Of a DNA stretch of 64,000 nucleotides, positions 1 to 7,821 are shown in pieces. The notes under the pieces are model-generated. The model was not told the DNA's origin. It searched no databases and was given only the letters and a program-made list of their open reading frames with translations. The stretch is from Candidatus Poseidoniaceae archaeon. Its GTDB lineage: Archaea; Thermoplasmatota; Poseidoniia; Poseidoniales; Poseidoniaceae. Both the position numbers and the translations under genes were made by a program. Location of the stretch: assembly GCA_030747695.1 (NCBI GenBank), contig JASLKG010000001.1, positions 1-64,000 of the forward strand. The letters are read 5' to 3'. The first letter of the stretch is position 1; each line of letters begins with the position of its first letter.

Positions 1-27
1 CTTGAAACACATGCCCTCCTCGCATTG

Positions 28-2619
28 ATGGGGCGAGATATGTCACAAGGTCAACTTCCAGAAATTCGGGGTTCTGATTGGCGTGCTTCGGAACCATTGG
101 TCTTCTCCAATCCATTACCTGCTGATGCCGCCCGCAGTGAGATACTTCGTTTTGTAGCAGAACGTCATGATGGACATTTACAACTGGTTGCTACCGTTTG
201 GGATTTCGTAAATGATGGTGAAACCTCTTTCGATGGAGAATCATGGCATGAATTCTCTAATAGACTGCTGGAAGCACTTGGTCAAGGATTGACTGGGCGC
301 CTAAATATAGAGGGACTATCGGATGGAGAAATTATTCCACGCAGAGAAAAGGAATTGTATCTCGACCGAAGAGGTAAGCGATTTTTAATTGATATTTCAC
401 TTAGTTTAAGGCGTCTTGCTCAGTATATGGCCATCACTATCGAACTGCGTACTGAGTGGCAAAGAATGATGACAAGGACTCGCAAATTGGATGAACAACT
501 AAAGGACATATTTGTGAATGGCATGGATACTCCTGATGGTGGAAAATTTGGCGGTAAAGGATTCCGTTCTACATGGCAAGAAGGTTGTGTAGCTGCTGGA
601 ACTGCTCTGAACAGATTCCCCGATAATCCAAAAGGTTCCGAATATGAAGGTGATTTTGTAGCACCAATGATTAGAGATATTGGTTTGTGTATGGCAATGG
701 GGGACACACCGCGTGATCTTATGACAGCTCAAATGGGCAAATCAGAATCAGTAATGGATGGAGGACATGATGGCGCAGGTGGCAGAGATTTGCACGTTGG
801 TTGTTTCCACAGAGGAGTCTTACCCCCTACTGCACCTTTGCCTATAGCGTCTGTAACGATGACAGGTATGGCCCTTAGCGCTATGCTGAAGGGACAAGAA
901 CGCTTCCATGTTGCATGTATTGGAGAAGGATCCTCGTCATCAGGAGAATGGTGGGAAGCATTGAATTTTGCATCAACAAGAGGTCTTCCAATAACATACA
1001 TCTTACAGAACAATCAGATTGCATTGGACACCCCGCCAGTTAACCAATCGAATGTTGAAGTTTGGGCTGATAAAGGAGTTGCAATGGGAATGCCATCATG
1101 GACTATTGATGGCTCAGATCCAGCAGCATGGCATGCATCAGTTGCTACTGCAAGGGAGTTTTCACTTTCAGGAGGTGGACCAACTCTAATCCATGTTGAA
1201 ACAATGAGGGGCTGTGGCCATGCGCATCATCATGATGATCTCTATCTGGGCTCACCTTCAGGAACGCCTCCTGGATATGTAGACCAAGAATTACTTTCAT
1301 ATTGGGAAGCTAAAGACCCAATAAAATCACATCGTCAATTATTGCTAGAACTTGGTGTTGAAGAATCAGAGTTAGAATCTATGGAGGTAGAGGAACAAGA
1401 ATTGGTAGACCAAGCAAGATCAGATGTAGAGGAGATGGATTGGGCAGATCCTAGTACTGTTACAGTAGGAATCACTTCTTTGCATGATGCAGATACACAT
1501 CAAGATCACTTGAATAGATTATCTGGTGGGACTGAAGTAGATATGAGTGCAGTACTACAAGTAGGAGAATGCTTACTTAATTACGAAGAATCAGGAGGAT
1601 GGACCTATTCACGTGCGATACAACAGGCAATGTGCGACATTGCAGAAATGTATGGAGAAGAGACAGTATTCATGGGAGAAGATATGGAAGTTGCTGGTGC
1701 ATTTGGAATGAATATTCCTTTGAAGGCTAATGGGCATCAAGACAAGTTGTTAGATATGCCATTATGCGAAGCAGCAATTATTCATTCTGCTACAGGTGCA
1801 GCTCTTGCTGGTATGAGGCCAATGGCAGAAATCCAATTTGGAGGTTTTGCAGCACTTGCCCACAATGCACTTGTCAATAATGCATCTATGCTAAGGTGGA
1901 GATGGGGTGCTAAGGTTCCTTTGACAGTTCGGATACCTCTTGGAGCTAGAACTAGAAGCGGCCCATTCCATGCTAATATGATTGAATCTTGGTATGCAAA
2001 CGATCCAGGATTAGTTGTGGTTGCACCTGGGACTCCACAAGATGCGTATGATTTGTTAATGGAATCAGCAGCCTTAGATGATCCAGTAGTCTTCCTTGAG
2101 CACATTGGATTGTATGGGTTACGTGGAGGGCTTACTGGCTGGAGTCAAAATATCAATCAAGCGGTAGATACAAGCACAGTGAACGGGTTTATAGAAAATC
2201 AAGAGAGGTATAAAATAGGTAAAGCAGGAGTTGTACGTGGCGGAGAACACGTTACTCTAGTTACATGGGGAGCCATGCTACACATTGCTAAGTTAGCAGC
2301 AGATCAACTTTCAGAAGAAGGCATTGAAGTTGAGATAATCGATGTGCGAACATTGATTCCATTTGATTCAGGAACTTGTGTATCAAGCGTTATGAGAACT
2401 GGAAGATTAGTTATTTTACAGGAAGGGCAATGGTTTGGAGGATTAGGACATTCTATGCAAAGTAGGATTCTTGAAGAGACATTCTACAATCTAGAATCTC
2501 CTCCAATAGTAATCGGAGCATTAGATACTCCAGTTCCTTTCGCTCCTCCTTTAGAGAATCATACTGTTCCTAGTTTAGAACATGTAACTGAGACATTACG
2601 AAAGATAGTTCAGAATTGA
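28..2619 (+). CDS. 2-oxoacid dehydrogenase E1, fused alpha and beta subunits
   Basis: Thiamine-diphosphate E1 component that decarboxylates a 2-oxoacid (pyruvate or branched-chain) and passes the acyl group to a lipoyl E2. The alpha-type domain spans about residues 150-450, with the TPP motif GEGSSSSGEWWEALNF followed by NN. The beta-type domain spans about 530-863, with GEDMEVAGAF, the conserved Glu in PLCEAAI, and RPMAEIQFGGF. Alpha and beta are normally separate chains; here they are one 863-residue protein. The first ~150 residues match nothing I recognise. ATG at 28 is used, but ATG at 40 (preceded by GGGGCGAGAT) is equally likely, and the frame is open to the window edge, so the true start could lie outside. 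No E2 or E3 gene is visible. Substrate is not decidable from motifs. Confidence 0.85.
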   Translation: MGRDMSQGQLPEIRGSDWRASEPLVFSNPLPADAARSEILRFVAERHDGHLQLVATVWDFVNDGETSFDGESWHEFSNRLLEALGQGLTGRLNIEGLSDGEIIPRREKELYLDRRGKRFLIDISLSLRRLAQYMAITIELRTEWQRMMTRTRKLDEQLKDIFVNGMDTPDGGKFGGKGFRSTWQEGCVAAGTALNRFPDNPKGSEYEGDFVAPMIRDIGLCMAMGDTPRDLMTAQMGKSESVMDGGHDGAGGRDLHVGCFHRGVLPPTAPLPIASVTMTGMALSAMLKGQERFHVACIGEGSSSSGEWWEALNFASTRGLPITYILQNNQIALDTPPVNQSNVEVWADKGVAMGMPSWTIDGSDPAAWHASVATAREFSLSGGGPTLIHVETMRGCGHAHHHDDLYLGSPSGTPPGYVDQELLSYWEAKDPIKSHRQLLLELGVEESELESMEVEEQELVDQARSDVEEMDWADPSTVTVGITSLHDADTHQDHLNRLSGGTEVDMSAVLQVGECLLNYEESGGWTYSRAIQQAMCDIAEMYGEETVFMGEDMEVAGAFGMNIPLKANGHQDKLLDMPLCEAAIIHSATGAALAGMRPMAEIQFGGFAALAHNALVNNASMLRWRWGAKVPLTVRIPLGARTRSGPFHANMIESWYANDPGLVVVAPGTPQDAYDLLMESAALDDPVVFLEHIGLYGLRGGLTGWSQNINQAVDTSTVNGFIENQERYKIGKAGVVRGGEHVTLVTWGAMLHIAKLAADQLSEEGIEVEIIDVRTLIPFDSGTCVSSVMRTGRLVILQEGQWFGGLGHSMQSRILEETFYNLESPPIVIGALDTPVPFAPPLENHTVPSLEHVTETLRKIVQN

Positions 2620-2651
2620 CAACGTCTGTGCTGACGCTAACAGTGAAATCA

Positions 2652-3488
2652 TCAAGGTTCAGTTGTGGGGTCCCAACCGGAAACATAGTTACACTCAAGT
2701 CCTTTTATTGAATCCATTTCACTTGAAATATCTATATCTAGAGATTTAATATTTTCAACTATTCTAGATGGGTTACTAGATTTTGGAATTGTAATGCATC
2801 CTTCATCATAGCAGAATTTGATTGCAACTTGTGCAGGCGTACATCCTAATCTTTCAGCGATTTCAGCTAGTTTTGGATCATTGACTTTGTGACCTCTAGC
2901 TAGTGGTGAATAAGCCATTACTTCAGCACCAACGTCTTTGGTTGCTTGAACTAGATGTGGCCTTTGTAGCCATGGATTGAATTCGACTTGATTTACAGAG
3001 GGTAGATATGATGCATATTCTCTCATTGCTTCCAAATGTGCAGATCCATAATTAGATACTCCAATTGCTTTGACCCATCCTTGTTCTAAGCAATATTCCA
3101 TACCTTTCCAAACAGGTGCTCGATGATTTGGATCTTCAGGAGGAGCGTGAACTAGATACAAGTCAATGTAGTCAGTATCTAGTAATTCCAAAGATTTCTG
3201 ACAGTGTTCTAGAACTTCATCATAACCAGTTGCGTGTGTCCTCCTTAGTTTTGTTGTTATGAATATTGACTCTCTTTGAATTCCTGATTCCTTTATGGCT
3301 TCTCCAACTTCATCTTCATTCGTGTATACTCTGGCAGTATCAATGTGAGTATAGCCTGCATTAAGTGCAGCCAATACAGAACTCTTGCATTCTCCAGGGC
3401 CAGTCATCAAAAATACTCCAAGTCCAAATTGAGGTATTTCATGTACAAATTCTTCTTTACCATCAGAAGTGGTATGGCTAATGCGCAT
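2652..3488 (-). CDS. aldo/keto reductase
   Basis: NADPH-dependent oxidoreductase of the AKR superfamily, 278 residues, a usual length for the family. The catalytic tetrad is visible in order: Asp in HIDTARVY, the Tyr of VYTNEDEVGEAI, Lys in FITTKL and His in LYLVHAPP. The C-terminal cofactor-binding segment IPKSSNPSRIVENI is also present. It resembles the 2,5-diketogluconate-reductase-like branch, but the substrate cannot be read from sequence. It lies convergent to the E1 gene with a 32-base gap and stands alone on the minus strand. The start is the ATG giving MRISHTTSD. Confidence 0.88.
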   Translation of the reverse strand: MRISHTTSDGKEEFVHEIPQFGLGVFLMTGPGECKSSVLAALNAGYTHIDTARVYTNEDEVGEAIKESGIQRESIFITTKLRRTHATGYDEVLEHCQKSLELLDTDYIDLYLVHAPPEDPNHRAPVWKGMEYCLEQGWVKAIGVSNYGSAHLEAMREYASYLPSVNQVEFNPWLQRPHLVQATKDVGAEVMAYSPLARGHKVNDPKLAEIAERLGCTPAQVAIKFCYDEGCITIPKSSNPSRIVENIKSLDIDISSEMDSIKGLECNYVSGWDPTTEP

Positions 3489-3577
3489 GGTACGACCAGT
3501 AGTAATCAGTTGATGAATCTACTCTGGTAATAATTTGATTTGGTAACTATCAAATCCCACTGTGTAGTCCAAGGGGT

Positions 3578-4705
3578 ATGCCAGAGGAGAGGGTACAGGG
3601 CATCGGCTCTCTCTTGCAATGGAATGCGTTGTTGATTACGTTCGCACTTTTTTTGACATTGGCAGGCTTAGATTCTATCACTTCAGCAAATGACTGGGAA
3701 CATATCGGCATATTGTTAGTTCTAGTATTAATTGCACTTGCTCTATTGATTACTTCAGCAGATTTCTTCATTGAAGGAGCCAAAGGTTTGGCAAGAAGAG
3801 CAGGAATAGCAGAAGTTGTAATTGGTTTGACAATTGTATCGATAGGAACGTCATTACCTGAAATATTAGTTACTTCTACAGCATCAGCAACATCAGGTTC
3901 AGATCCTGCACTAATGGATTTAGCGATTGGTAATATCTATGGATCAGTATTAGTTCAAATTACATTAGTTCTTGGAATAGTAGTTGCTTTCAGGCCTTTG
4001 GAAATACGTCCTGCATGGCTAAGGAGAGATGGTTTGCTAATGTTAGCATCAATTGTCATACTGACTGGTTTACTTTGGGAAGGAGATGGCTTAACCCGTA
4101 TAGAAGGAGCAATACTTTGCTTAATCTATGCAACATACATCATGTGGCTACTAAACGATCGTGAAAAAATAAGAGAAGACGAATTAGAAATGGTTGAAGA
4201 AATAAAAACTAGTACTGAATTTTCGTGGACTGGTACTGCATACTTCATCATGGTCATTATTGGATTATTCATGGCGGTTTACTCAGCAGCGCAATTAGTA
4301 GAACACGCGTGTGCAATAGCATACTCTCTGAATATCCCACACGCAATTGTAGGAACTACAATGTCAGGATTGGGGACCTCTCTTCCTGAATTAACCGTAG
4401 CGATGGTAGCTGCAAGAAAGAGCCAAGGAGTAGCCATTGGGACATTAATAGGATCCAACATAACAGATCCATTATTGTCAATTGGGATTGCAGCAATGAT
4501 AAATCCAATCTCAATCACTGCTGCTTCATATGATTTGACAATGCATTTGATTATACCAGCAACAATCATTGGAGTACTAGTTTGCCTTTCATTGATGTGG
4601 ACCGGTTTCAAATTCCAGCGATGGGAAGGAACAATCCTAATCTCATTCTATTTGTTGTTCCTCGCAATACTCGAATTACAAAGAAATGGATACATAACAG
4701 TGTAA
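3578..4705 (+). CDS. calcium/cation antiporter (YrbG/CaCA family)
   Basis: Integral membrane Na+/Ca2+-type exchanger of 375 residues with about ten membrane segments. The two inverted alpha repeats that form the ion path are clear: GTSLPEILVTSTAS followed by GNIYGS in the first half, and GLGTSLPELTVAMVAA followed by GSNITDP in the second. An acidic loop (REDELEMVEEIKTS) separates the halves. The length fits the prokaryotic CaCA family (about 320-370). The start ATG has an AAGGGG directly upstream with very short spacing, so the first residues are uncertain. It is divergent from the aldo/keto reductase and followed by acyl-CoA dehydrogenase, with no functional link evident. Confidence 0.9.
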   Translation: MPEERVQGIGSLLQWNALLITFALFLTLAGLDSITSANDWEHIGILLVLVLIALALLITSADFFIEGAKGLARRAGIAEVVIGLTIVSIGTSLPEILVTSTASATSGSDPALMDLAIGNIYGSVLVQITLVLGIVVAFRPLEIRPAWLRRDGLLMLASIVILTGLLWEGDGLTRIEGAILCLIYATYIMWLLNDREKIREDELEMVEEIKTSTEFSWTGTAYFIMVIIGLFMAVYSAAQLVEHACAIAYSLNIPHAIVGTTMSGLGTSLPELTVAMVAARKSQGVAIGTLIGSNITDPLLSIGIAAMINPISITAASYDLTMHLIIPATIIGVLVCLSLMWTGFKFQRWEGTILISFYLLFLAILELQRNGYITV

Positions 4706-4759
4706 CCTCACCACTGATTGCATAGTACTGCTTATTCACAATGGCCTCGTGGGATTGGC

Positions 4760-5908
4760 ATGGTCGACTTTCAATTAGATGAAATGCAAGAGATGCTCAG
4801 AGAGCTTGCTCATGAATTCGCGGTTGATGAAATACGACCAAATGCAGAGCATTGGGACGCCAATTCAGAATACCCAAAGGATGCGATAAAAAAGGCACAT
4901 GAAATGGGTCTTCTCAATTTACATATCCCAGAAGAGTATGGGGGGCCAGGTCTTGGTTCATTGGAAGAAGTTCTAGTCAACGAAGAATTAGCATGGGGTG
5001 ATCCAGGATTCGCAACAGCAGCATATGCAACATCTCTTGCATGTGCACCTTTGATTACTGGAGCTACACACGAACAAAAGGACAAGTATCTAAGAATGGT
5101 TGCAGAAGACGGCGCATTAGCATCGTATGCTGTAACTGAACCTGGAGCAGGGTCAGATGTTGCTGCTTGTACTACAACTGCAACAAAGGATGGAGATGAA
5201 TACATACTCAACGGTTCAAAGATGTGGATTACAGGAGCAGGTTACGCTGATTGGTTCTTTGTATTAGCAAAAACAGATGCCGATGCAGGTCACAAAGGGA
5301 TGTCAGGATTCATTGTTGATGCTAATTCAGAAGGATTGCATTTAGGTAAAAAAGAAACAAACATGGGGCAAAGGTGTTCAGATACGCGTTCAATCACCTT
5401 TGATCAATTGAGAGTACCTGCAGAGAATCTCTGTGGAGGTTCTGAATCTGGCGGATGGATGAATGCAATGAAAGCGTTTGACATGAGCCGTCCAAATATT
5501 GCAGCACATGCAACAGGATTGGCTCGTGCAGCATATGAGCATGCACTACAGTATTCTGGTGAAAGAAAGACCTTTGGAAAACCCCTTCACCGCCATCAAG
5601 CAATACAGTTCATGCTTGCGGATATGAAAACAAAAATAGAAGCTTCACGTATGCTTACATGGAAATCAGCATCAGAATCAGACTCTGGAATTAGAAATAC
5701 AGAATCAGCAGCTCATGCCAAGAGATTTGCTGCAGATACTGCAATGGAAGTTACTACAGATGCTGTACAAGTCTATGGAGGGTATGGTTATTCTGAAGAA
5801 TACCCTGTGGCACGATTAATGCGTGGTGCTAAAGTTATGCAAATTTACGAGGGCAGTAGTCAAGTTCAACGCATGATCATTGGTAGAGAGATAACAAAGG
5901 ATCTGTGA
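4760..5908 (+). CDS. acyl-CoA dehydrogenase
   Basis: FAD flavoenzyme that introduces the alpha-beta double bond into acyl-CoA, passing electrons to ETF; cytoplasmic, in fatty or amino acid degradation. It is 382 residues from the ATG giving MVDFQLDEMQ; an upstream TTG at 4718 in the same frame is unlikely. Family signatures seen: YAVTEPGAGSDVAA (FAD/substrate), WITGAGYADWFFVLAKT, and QVYGGYGYSEEYPVARLMR near the C-terminus. The catalytic base is expected in the IYEGSSQVQR region, where the Glu of IYEG aligns with the medium-chain type base. The next gene begins at or just after its stop, so it may be cotranscribed with the molybdenum maturation genes. Confidence 0.92.
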   Translation: MVDFQLDEMQEMLRELAHEFAVDEIRPNAEHWDANSEYPKDAIKKAHEMGLLNLHIPEEYGGPGLGSLEEVLVNEELAWGDPGFATAAYATSLACAPLITGATHEQKDKYLRMVAEDGALASYAVTEPGAGSDVAACTTTATKDGDEYILNGSKMWITGAGYADWFFVLAKTDADAGHKGMSGFIVDANSEGLHLGKKETNMGQRCSDTRSITFDQLRVPAENLCGGSESGGWMNAMKAFDMSRPNIAAHATGLARAAYEHALQYSGERKTFGKPLHRHQAIQFMLADMKTKIEASRMLTWKSASESDSGIRNTESAAHAKRFAADTAMEVTTDAVQVYGGYGYSEEYPVARLMRGAKVMQIYEGSSQVQRMIIGREITKDL

Positions 5909-5913
5909 TTTAC

Positions 5914-6456
5914 ATGGCCAAATCAGTCCCAGCAGTCGTATTGGCTGCGGGAGCATCTGCGAGATTAGGAATGCCAAAGGCAATGGTAGAATGGAATGGT
6001 GAAACTTTGGTTGGCAGATCAGTTCGTTTGCTGAAAGAATCAGGCTGCTCTCCTATTGTAGTAGTCACTCGGCAAGAATTACTTGTTGAAATCGCATTGG
6101 AATGCAAAGATGCAAATGTTGTTGTGAATAATGAACCAGAAGCTGGAAGAACAGGTTCAATACAAGCAGGATTAATGTCATTAATTAGTGACAAGGGAAA
6201 GACTCCAAGACAGGTATTCATTGTCCCAGTAGATCGATGTGGTTGGAATATAAGTACAATAGAATCATTAATTGGAAAAGAAGGAAATGTTTCTCCTGCA
6301 CCATCAGGTCATCCATTGCTTCTATCTGACATTGAAAAAGTTCTTTCAGCATCAAAAGATGAATCTCTTAGGGAGATTATTTCAATCTCAAAAATCAATG
6401 CACCAGGAGAATATATGAATATAGATAGGCCCGAAGATTTGGAGGGTTTGAATTGA
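5914..6456 (+). CDS. MobA/MocA-like nucleotidyltransferase for molybdenum cofactor
   Basis: NTP-transferase family protein of 180 residues. The N-terminal nucleotide-binding signature VVLAAGASARLGMPK and the metal-binding segment IVPVDRCGW are typical of MocA (CTP:molybdopterin cytidylyltransferase) and MobA. It would attach a nucleotide to the Mo cofactor in the cytoplasm. The XdhC-type gene directly downstream favours a MocA-type role in maturing a molybdenum hydroxylase, such as the one encoded at 15.4-19.7 kb. ATG at 5914 is preferred, but a GTG at 5905 overlapping the previous stop (GTGA) gives three more residues. Whether it uses CTP or GTP cannot be told from the motifs. Confidence 0.8.
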   Translation: MAKSVPAVVLAAGASARLGMPKAMVEWNGETLVGRSVRLLKESGCSPIVVVTRQELLVEIALECKDANVVVNNEPEAGRTGSIQAGLMSLISDKGKTPRQVFIVPVDRCGWNISTIESLIGKEGNVSPAPSGHPLLLSDIEKVLSASKDESLREIISISKINAPGEYMNIDRPEDLEGLN

Positions 6457-7256
6457 CAGCTGCGGTCCTCAAATGGGCTCTTGATAAACTCTCAATGGGC
6501 AAAAAGGTAGGCATTGCTTCAGTGATTTCAACAGCAGGTTCAGTGCCGGGCAAAGTAGGTGCTAGATTGGCATTAACTGGAGAATTAATTACAGGAACTG
6601 TCGGCGGAGCAGGCCTAGAGATGAAGGTAATTAATAATCTAAAACAGATGCTAAGTAATGCTCATAAACCATCAGGACAAATTATGACATTTGGATTGAA
6701 CAAGGGGGCCAAGGGCTATGAGGTAATGCCTCTAGACAGTCTTTGTGGCGGACACGTAACCGTCGCATTTGAGGTGCTAATTCCTATGCCGCATATCTTA
6801 CTGATGGGAGGAGGACATTGCGCTAGAGCCATTGCAGAGGCCTGCCGTCCATTGAATTGGGATTACTCTGTTCAAGATTCACGGCATGAATATGCATCTA
6901 TTGAAGGCTCAAAAGAATCACATCATTCGTGCCCTAGTGATTTCTTAGAGGGAGAGAGCGAAGATAGTTTGAGCCGGTTTAGTGATATATTGCTGCTTGG
7001 ACATGATTGGAAGGAAGATGAGGAACGACTTCTAGGATTATTGGCATTAAATTATCAAGGCCGCTTAGGAGTTATTGGTTCAAAATCAAAATGGAATGCA
7101 TTTACTGAAGTTGCTTTGGCAGCTGGAATTACACAGGAAAAACTTGATCAAATCAATTGCCCGATTGGATTAGAAATTGGTGCAGAAAGTCCAGAAGAAA
7201 TTGCTATTGCTGTATTGGCGCAAATTATGTCTGAATTCAAAGGAGTCACTCTTTGA
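6453..7256 (+). CDS. XdhC/CoxI family molybdenum hydroxylase maturation factor
   Basis: XdhC-family protein of 267 residues. These proteins bind the molybdenum cofactor, promote its sulfuration and deliver it to xanthine-dehydrogenase-type enzymes. The N-terminal XdhC/CoxI domain shows STAGSVPGKVGARLALTGE then GTVGGAGLE. The C-terminal Rossmann domain shows LLMGGGHCARAIAEA, GRLGVIGSKSKW and IGLEIGAESPEEIAIAVLAQI, all standard for the family. The start is a TTG whose codon overlaps the preceding stop (TTGA), implying translational coupling with the MocA-like gene. Its 3' end overlaps the convergent oligoribonuclease gene by 11 bases. Confidence 0.9.
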   Translation: MTAAVLKWALDKLSMGKKVGIASVISTAGSVPGKVGARLALTGELITGTVGGAGLEMKVINNLKQMLSNAHKPSGQIMTFGLNKGAKGYEVMPLDSLCGGHVTVAFEVLIPMPHILLMGGGHCARAIAEACRPLNWDYSVQDSRHEYASIEGSKESHHSCPSDFLEGESEDSLSRFSDILLLGHDWKEDEERLLGLLALNYQGRLGVIGSKSKWNAFTEVALAAGITQEKLDQINCPIGLEIGAESPEEIAIAVLAQIMSEFKGVTL

Positions 7257-7779
7257 ACAGACATTCTCTATAGTATCGCAACTCTTCAATTGATTCAATG
7301 ATGTCATCAAGTGCTCTATGAGCTTCTTTCTTGTCATACCTTGGAAGATTAGGATACCATCTCTTACAAAGCTCTTTGATCGTTGAGACATCAACTATTC
7401 GATAATGTAACAAGTCTAATACCTGAGGCATTTCTTTGGCTAAAAACGTTCTATCATTATGAATAGAATTACCACAAAGTGGAGTAGTGCCCGGTTCTAT
7501 ATATTCGTTTAGAAATTCACAAGTCTGCTTTATTGCTTCTTGAAGTGAGACGCCTTCAGTGTTTATTCTTTCAACTAATCCCGATGAGTAATGATGTTTT
7601 GTATTCCATTCATCCATTCCATCAATTAATTCCTGATCAACAGTTATTGCAAGATTAGGACCTTCTGCAATAATATTCAAATCACCATCTGTGATGATTG
7701 TTGCAATTTCGATAATGGATTCCTTTTCAATATCTAGACCAGTCATTTCAAGATCTATCCATACCATCTCTTGCGCCAT
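7246..7779 (-). CDS. orn: oligoribonuclease (DEDDh 3'-5' exonuclease)
   Basis: 177-residue exonuclease that degrades 2-5 nt RNA to mononucleotides, finishing RNA turnover. All DEDDh residues are present: Asp9 and Glu11 in WIDLEMTGLD, Asp109 in GNSIHNDRTFL, His154 and Asp159 in EAHRALDDI. The flanking LPRYDKKEAHRALDDI and KHHYSSGL are strongly Orn-like rather than generic DnaQ. Length equals bacterial Orn (about 180). Start is the ATG giving MAQEMVW; a TTG 21 bases upstream adds an unlikely extension. Orn is typical of proteobacteria, actinobacteria and eukaryotes and rare in archaea, which suggests transfer. It is the last gene of a minus-strand run with the giant membrane protein upstream. 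Confidence 0.93.
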   Translation of the reverse strand: MAQEMVWIDLEMTGLDIEKESIIEIATIITDGDLNIIAEGPNLAITVDQELIDGMDEWNTKHHYSSGLVERINTEGVSLQEAIKQTCEFLNEYIEPGTTPLCGNSIHNDRTFLAKEMPQVLDLLHYRIVDVSTIKELCKRWYPNLPRYDKKEAHRALDDIIESIEELRYYRECLFKE

Positions 7780-7821
7780 AGTAGTCCGAGAAGGGTCCAA
7801 CGTTTCATCATGGCGGAAATC

